DNA from: Candidatus Omnitrophota bacterium
GTDB taxonomy: Bacteria; Omnitrophota; Gorgyraeia; Duberdicusellales; 4484-171
Direction: 5' to 3'
DNA: 10,358 nucleotides
NCBI GenBank assembly: GCA_030601015.1
Contig: JAUVUO010000031.1
Span: forward strand, 1-10,358
In this document: in pieces, positions 6,276 through 10,358 of the stretch
How positions within the stretch are numbered: the stretch's first letter is position 1
Layout: the number at the start of each line of letters is the position of its first letter
Program-made: the position numbers and the translations under genes
Notes under the pieces: model-generated
What the model was told of the DNA's origin: nothing
Database searches by the model: none
What the model saw: the letters and a program-made list of their open reading frames with translations, nothing else

Positions 6276-7121
6276 ATGCGCTATGTTCCTAAAAAAATTA
6301 GAGAGAATGTAAATATTTCTTCTAAATCACCGATAAAACAACTATTATCTCTTCTTATAGCTCTTACTGGGGCCCTTTTAGTTATTTATATCCTATTAGG
6401 ATTTGCAGTAAATATAATAGCCCCTAGATTACCTGAAACGGTTGAAAATAGTATAAGTAAATTCTATAAACCTATATATTTAAATAATCGAATTGGTTCA
6501 AACGAAGAAAAAAAAATACAACTATTGCTGAATGATATAACTAAAAAATTGAAATACAAACAAAAGTATCAAGTATATCTCATAAATAATGACAATATAA
6601 ACGCCCTAGCTTTACCCGGAAAAACCATAGTTATTTTTTCCGGGTTACTTAAAGAACTCGATAGTGAAAACGAACTAACTTTTGTATTAGGGCACGAATT
6701 AGGACACTTCGCGAACAATGACCATTTGAAGGTTTTGGGCAGAAACGTAGTTCTTTTTACTTTATCTACAATTGTATTTGGACAAAACAATTCTTTAAAT
6801 AACTTTATCGGAAGATCACTTACAAAAGCCGAAATGAGATTCTCTCAAACCCAGGAAACAAATGCCGACATTTACGCGATTAAAGTATTAAACCAAAAAT
6901 ATAAACATGTCGGAGGCAGTACGGATTTTTTAAAAAAGATTTCTAAGAAAATTCGCGCTCCAAAATATTCTTATTTATTCGCGACCCACCCGCATCCTGA
7001 AAACCGGATTAAGGCCATAAAAAAAGAAATTAAACAAAAAAAATATCCTGTTAAAGCAACAATCCCTTTGGATAAATCTATCAAAGATAGTTTGTCTAAA
7101 AAACTCGCCGAACAAAATTGA
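6276..7121 (+). CDS. M48-family membrane-anchored zinc metalloprotease
   Basis: Zinc endopeptidase of 281 residues with the gluzincin fold of the M48 family (HtpX, Ste24, Oma1, BepA/LoiP). Seen: one N-terminal transmembrane helix (about 20-49); the NALALPGKTIVIFSGLL block (109-125) before the active site; the zinc motif HELGH at 140-144 (His140, Glu141, His144); third ligand Glu194 in ETNAD (194-198), with Asp198 the usual partner; and the late THPHPENRI block (237-245). Only one clear membrane helix is present, unlike the four of HtpX, so it resembles Oma1/LoiP-like soluble-domain proteases with a single anchor. The C-terminus adds a lysine-rich tail. No convincing Shine-Dalgarno precedes the ATG. 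M48 enzymes commonly degrade misfolded envelope proteins; linkage to two YbjQ proteins suggests a shared task (inference). Confidence 0.93.
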   Translation: MRYVPKKIRENVNISSKSPIKQLLSLLIALTGALLVIYILLGFAVNIIAPRLPETVENSISKFYKPIYLNNRIGSNEEKKIQLLLNDITKKLKYKQKYQVYLINNDNINALALPGKTIVIFSGLLKELDSENELTFVLGHELGHFANNDHLKVLGRNVVLFTLSTIVFGQNNSLNNFIGRSLTKAEMRFSQTQETNADIYAIKVLNQKYKHVGGSTDFLKKISKKIRAPKYSYLFATHPHPENRIKAIKKEIKQKKYPVKATIPLDKSIKDSLSKKLAEQN

Positions 7122-7159
7122 AGTCTCATAAATAACAACTGTTTAGAGATATTCTCTTA

Positions 7160-8119
7160 TTATATTTTTACAATAACTGTAATGATTTCTCTGATTATAT
7201 CCTGAATTGTAATAATACCGTATTCTTTATTTCCTTTTATCACTAGAGCCAAATTTTCTTTCTCATTCTTTAGCCTGGTAAAAACTTCTTGGATATTTTG
7301 ATTAAACCCCACTTTCGCTATAGGCCTTATAACCGATTGCCAATTTTCTTTGGGATTATAAAATAAATCATAAATATTAATGTACCCCACAATTCTTCTA
7401 TCCTTAAAAATCGGGTATCTGGTAAATTTTCGTTTGCTTAAATCCTTTAATATTGTTTCGCGGGAATCTGTATAATCAAAAGCTGATATGTTTTTCCGCT
7501 GCACACAAATATCTCTGATTTTATCCCTTTTAAACTCAAAAACTTCCTCTATAGCTTCCTTTTCTCCCCTATCCATTCCTCCTTCTTTTTCTATTTGATT
7601 AATTAACAGCTTAATTTCATCTTTAGTTACAAACAATGACTTTTTTTTAGGTTTTCTTATAAATATTTTAACTAAATATTTACTAATTATCTCTATACTT
7701 TCTACTATCGGCAGGAATATTTTTTCAAAAAAAATAATTATTTTTACTACATTACAGCTAAAATCTTCTCTTAAAAATCTACCGATATTCTTAGGGATAA
7801 GCTCAGCAAATATAACCATAAATGGGGTAAAAATAAAAGTTATCCATACGAAACTGTCTTTTACGCCAACTCTAATCAGAAAAAGAGTCAACAAACTTGA
7901 ACTTAAAACTAAAGCTATATTCATTCCAACTAAAATCGTCGCTAAAAATCTTTCCGGTTTCAGAATCAATTCATATACTTTTTTGGCATTTTTATCACCT
8001 TGATTTACCTGATATCTTAGCTTATGAATACGGGATGAAATAAAACTTATTTCACTGGCAGCAAAAATGCCATGCAAAACTACAAATAAAATACAACTCA
8101 ATAAATAAAAAAAATCCAT
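7160..8119 (-). CDS. DUF21/CBS membrane protein, CNNM/CorC family, short form
   Basis: Integral membrane protein of 319 residues related to the CNNM/CorC (hemolysin C-like) divalent cation transporters, which are implicated in Mg2+ or Co2+ export. Seen: DUF21 transmembrane domain (about 1-150) with the start FAASEISFISSRIHKLR (19-35), ATILVGMNIALVLSSSL (60-76) and AELIPKNIGR (105-114, the conserved GExxPK region, here Ala for Gly); then a linker and a CBS-domain pair (about 200-315) with RYPIFKDRRIVGYINIYDLF (234-253) and YGIITIQDIIREI (300-312). It ends just after the second CBS domain and lacks the C-terminal CorC_HlyC domain that the neighbouring paralogue has. The start is 10 bases after that gene with GGAAGGGG just upstream. 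Substrate is not known. Confidence 0.9.
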   Translation of the reverse strand: MDFFYLLSCILFVVLHGIFAASEISFISSRIHKLRYQVNQGDKNAKKVYELILKPERFLATILVGMNIALVLSSSLLTLFLIRVGVKDSFVWITFIFTPFMVIFAELIPKNIGRFLREDFSCNVVKIIIFFEKIFLPIVESIEIISKYLVKIFIRKPKKKSLFVTKDEIKLLINQIEKEGGMDRGEKEAIEEVFEFKRDKIRDICVQRKNISAFDYTDSRETILKDLSKRKFTRYPIFKDRRIVGYINIYDLFYNPKENWQSVIRPIAKVGFNQNIQEVFTRLKNEKENLALVIKGNKEYGIITIQDIIREIITVIVKI

Positions 8120-8129
8120 TCCCCTTCCT

Positions 8130-9356
8130 TTAAACTATTTTAAATTTATTAATATCAATGATTACATTCACAATTCTTCTGGCTGTAGCCCGTTCTATAG
8201 TAAAAATAATATTCTTAAACTCAATTTTCTCATTTGACCGTGGAATTCTCTCCCATTTAGAAAGTAAAAATCCGGCGATGGTATCTTCATCCTCAGGGAT
8301 ATCCAAATTCAAAGTCATATTGACACTCTTAATCGGAGTTTTTCCTGAAACCATCCACTTGTTATTACTTATTTTCACCATAGATTCCTCTCTTTTTTCA
8401 AATTCATCATACATTTCACCAAATATTTCTTCAGTAATATCTTCAAAAGTGATTAAACCTTCCGCTCCCCCATATTCATCAAGAACAATAGCTATTCTCT
8501 CATTATTTTCTAAAAATAATTTCAAAAGATCATCTATTCCTTTACTTTCGGGGATAAACATAGGGCTGCGAAGGGAATCATGATAATCCTTATCCAAATT
8601 TAAAAAAACATCTTTGGAATAGAGTATCCCGACGATATTATCTAATGACCCTTCATAAACCGGGAATTTAGAGTGTTTTTTAGCACGCAAAACATCTAAG
8701 ACTTCTAATTGACTTAATTTTGTATCAATACCTTCAATATCTATCCTGGGAATCAATATCTCACTAGCTTGAGTATCTTTAAATTCTAAAACATGGCTAA
8801 TCATTTTTTCTTCTTGCTCTGAAATTTGTCCGTCTTTTTTGCTTTGAAGTAAAGTTGCTTTAAACTCTTCATCACTTAAAACTGATTTTTTAGGTTTTTT
8901 TATCATAAAACATGTAAAACTATCAACAATCTTTTCTATTGCCAGAATTATAGGATAAAAAATTTTAGAAAAAAATATTATTATAGGAGCAACAATTAAA
9001 GATAATCTACCCGCCATATGTATCGCGAAAGTCTTAGGAAATACTTCGCCTATAACAAGTATAATAATACCGCTAAAAAATACCGCCAAAAAAAAGCCGT
9101 TTTCACCTAAAGCTTTAACAAATATTGCCGTAGATAAAGACGCGATACTGATATTAACTAACATATTCCCAAAAACAATAGCCGAAAGAAGACGAAGAGG
9201 GTTTTTTAAAAGAGTTTTAACTGCTTTGGCCTGGGGATATTTCTCTGAAAGTTTATGCAATTTGAAACTGCTTAAAGAAAATATAGCAGTCTCAGACGCG
9301 GAAAAAAATGCCGACAACAAAATAAACAAAATAAAAAACAATACATTTACTATCAT
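8130..9356 (-). CDS. DUF21/CBS/CorC_HlyC membrane protein, CNNM/CorC family
   Basis: Full-length 408-residue member of the CNNM/CorC transporter family. Seen in order: DUF21 transmembrane domain (about 1-155) with FFSASETAIFSLSSFKLHKL (17-36), VFGNMLVNISIASL (61-74) and IGEVFPKTFA (102-111), the GExxPK signature implicated in cation binding; CBS pair (about 195-312) with FPVYEGSLDNIVGILYSKDV and the very typical VLDEYGGAEGLITFEDITEEIFGE block (291-314); and a C-terminal CorC_HlyC domain (about 325-405) with WMVSGKTPI and DEDTIAGFLL. Older annotations call such proteins hemolysins; a transport or regulatory role in Mg2+/divalent-cation homeostasis is better supported. Its ATG overlaps the upstream radical SAM stop by four bases (ATGA), with GGGG just upstream. 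Confidence 0.93.
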   Translation of the reverse strand: MIVNVLFFILFILLSAFFSASETAIFSLSSFKLHKLSEKYPQAKAVKTLLKNPLRLLSAIVFGNMLVNISIASLSTAIFVKALGENGFFLAVFFSGIIILVIGEVFPKTFAIHMAGRLSLIVAPIIIFFSKIFYPIILAIEKIVDSFTCFMIKKPKKSVLSDEEFKATLLQSKKDGQISEQEEKMISHVLEFKDTQASEILIPRIDIEGIDTKLSQLEVLDVLRAKKHSKFPVYEGSLDNIVGILYSKDVFLNLDKDYHDSLRSPMFIPESKGIDDLLKLFLENNERIAIVLDEYGGAEGLITFEDITEEIFGEMYDEFEKREESMVKISNNKWMVSGKTPIKSVNMTLNLDIPEDEDTIAGFLLSKWERIPRSNEKIEFKNIIFTIERATARRIVNVIIDINKFKIV

Positions 9357-10357
9357 AAAACCCCGTCTAAGATTTCACCACAAAAAGGACATCTCCCTTT
9401 ATCGAGATTATTTTGAACAATATCAAAACCCTCCCGTTGAATTAGTATTTCATGGCACTTATAACAATAAGTATTGGAGCCTTCTAAAACATTCCCTACA
9501 TATACATACCGCAAACCTGCTTTTTTTCCAAGCTGACAAGCTTTTTTTAAAATTTCAATAGGCGTAGGTTCTTTGTCTGAAAATTTATAATTGGGATAAA
9601 ATCTGTTTATATGCCAAGGAACATCTATCCCTACACTAGCAATAAATTCAGCTATATGACTTAACTCTTCTTGAGAATCGTTTTGGCCGGGAATAACTAA
9701 TGTAGTGATTTCCACCCAAATACCCATATCTTTAGCTAATTTTATAGAATCCAAAACCGGCTGAAGGTGGCCTTTGCAAACATTAATATAAAATTTTTCA
9801 CTAAAACTTTTCAAATCTATATTTATCGCGTCTAAAAACGGACTTATTTTTTTCAACGCTTTTCCTGTCATATAACCGTTTGAAACAAAAACATTATGAA
9901 TACCCTTCTCTTTAGCCAGTTTGGCGGTATCATAAGCATATTCGAAAAATATAGTCGGCTCCGTATAAGTATATGCTATACTCTCGCATTCTCTTCTCCG
10001 GGCATCACGAACTATTTCAACAGGGCTGATTTTATAACCGGGAGTATCTCTTAATTGATCAGAAATTTGAGAAATCTGCCAATTCTGACAAAATCCGCAT
10101 TTAAAATTGCAGCCCTTTGTCGCGATAGAATAAGATTTTGTGCCGGGATAAAAATGATACAAAGGTTTTTTCTCGATTGGGTCAACGTTATTCGCTATAA
10201 TTTCCCCATAAACTAATGTGTTAAGAATACCCTCTATATTTTTTCTTACCCCGCAAACACCCACCTTAGACGGAAAAATTTTACATTGATGAGAACAAAG
10301 ATTACATCGAACAATTTTATCCTCTAATTTATCATACAATATGGCTTCTTTTAACAT
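9353..10357 (-). CDS. amrS: AmmeMemoRadiSam system radical SAM enzyme
   Basis: Radical SAM enzyme of 334 residues, the catalytic member of the AmmeMemoRadiSam system, whose partners are a MEMO1-like and an AMMECR1-like protein; the reaction is unknown. Seen: N-terminal cysteine block CNLCSHQC (18-25) followed by GVCGVRKN (33-40); family stretch LVYGEIIANNVDPIEKKPLYHF (48-69); the radical SAM motif CNFKCGFC (Cys83, Cys87, Cys90); YTYTEPTIFFEY (129-140); INIDLKSFSEKFY (178-190); HINRFYPNYK (249-258); and a C-terminal zinc-ribbon-like pair CYKC (298-301) and CPFC (323-326). Similarity to pyruvate formate-lyase activating enzymes is only superfamily level. The ATG begins one base inside the window edge, so the ribosome binding site cannot be seen, but the N-terminus fits the family start. 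Partners are not in the window and may lie upstream or elsewhere. Confidence 0.93.
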   Translation of the reverse strand: MLKEAILYDKLEDKIVRCNLCSHQCKIFPSKVGVCGVRKNIEGILNTLVYGEIIANNVDPIEKKPLYHFYPGTKSYSIATKGCNFKCGFCQNWQISQISDQLRDTPGYKISPVEIVRDARRRECESIAYTYTEPTIFFEYAYDTAKLAKEKGIHNVFVSNGYMTGKALKKISPFLDAINIDLKSFSEKFYINVCKGHLQPVLDSIKLAKDMGIWVEITTLVIPGQNDSQEELSHIAEFIASVGIDVPWHINRFYPNYKFSDKEPTPIEILKKACQLGKKAGLRYVYVGNVLEGSNTYCYKCHEILIQREGFDIVQNNLDKGRCPFCGEILDGVL

Positions 10358-10358
10358 A

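Noticed and set aside
6028..6790. Minus-strand open frames of 62 and 73 codons opposite the membrane YbjQ and M48 genes
   Set aside because: Antisense to domains with intact motifs, and no plausible start signals.
7145..7157. Palindrome AGAGA-TAT-TCTCT in the convergent gap as a bidirectional terminator
   Set aside because: The stem is only five weak base pairs with no GC-rich core; the nearby T/A runs are typical of the local composition.
8158..9561. Plus-strand open frames of 111 and 141 codons opposite the CorC-type gene and the amrS end
   Set aside because: Antisense shadows of conserved genes; compositionally Ser/Ile-rich as expected from the reverse strand of membrane-protein codons.

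Overview
The window is an AT-rich, densely packed stretch of bacterial chromosome with thirteen protein-coding genes, no RNA genes, no CRISPR and no recognisable mobile element. A secretin-based type IV pilus assembly set points to a diderm (two-membrane) bacterium. The minimal protein-only RNase P gene (HARP type) is known mostly from Aquificota, Nitrospirota, thermophilic lineages, some uncultured bacteria and many archaea, and the AmmeMemoRadiSam enzyme is common in anaerobes. Together with low GC this suggests an uncultured anaerobic lineage, perhaps Omnitrophota-like. That assignment is inference; no ribosomal marker is present. TAA, TGA and TAG all serve as stops, so the standard code applies.

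Region 1 (50-4399, minus strand) is a type IV pilus operon read right to left: a pilin-like protein, then pilM, pilN, pilO, pilP and pilQ. Most of these genes overlap by 4 to 26 bases; the exception is an 86-base gap between pilM and pilN. A near-consensus sigma70-type promoter lies about 50 bases upstream of the pilin gene. The set encodes the cytoplasmic ring protein, two inner-membrane alignment proteins, the periplasmic linker and the outer-membrane secretin. The motor ATPases, platform protein and prepilin peptidase must lie elsewhere.

Region 2 (4698-7121, plus strand) is divergent from the pilus operon across a 298-base gap. It begins with the HARP RNase P gene, whose promoter is so close to the ATG that the mRNA may be nearly leaderless. 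It continues with a small YbjQ-family protein (ATGA overlap, near-perfect Shine-Dalgarno), a membrane-anchored YbjQ-domain protein, and a membrane-anchored M48 metalloprotease. The last three look like a small membrane-quality-control or stress module of unknown function.

Region 3 (7160-10357, minus strand) converges on region 2. It holds the AmmeMemoRadiSam radical SAM enzyme followed by two DUF21/CBS (CorC/CNNM-type) membrane proteins, coupled by a 4-base overlap and a 10-base gap. The upstream end of this operon is cut by the window edge.

The most notable content is the HARP gene, the unnamed YbjQ/YbjQ-membrane/M48 cluster attached to it, and the pairing of AmmeMemoRadiSam with two putative divalent-cation transporters.
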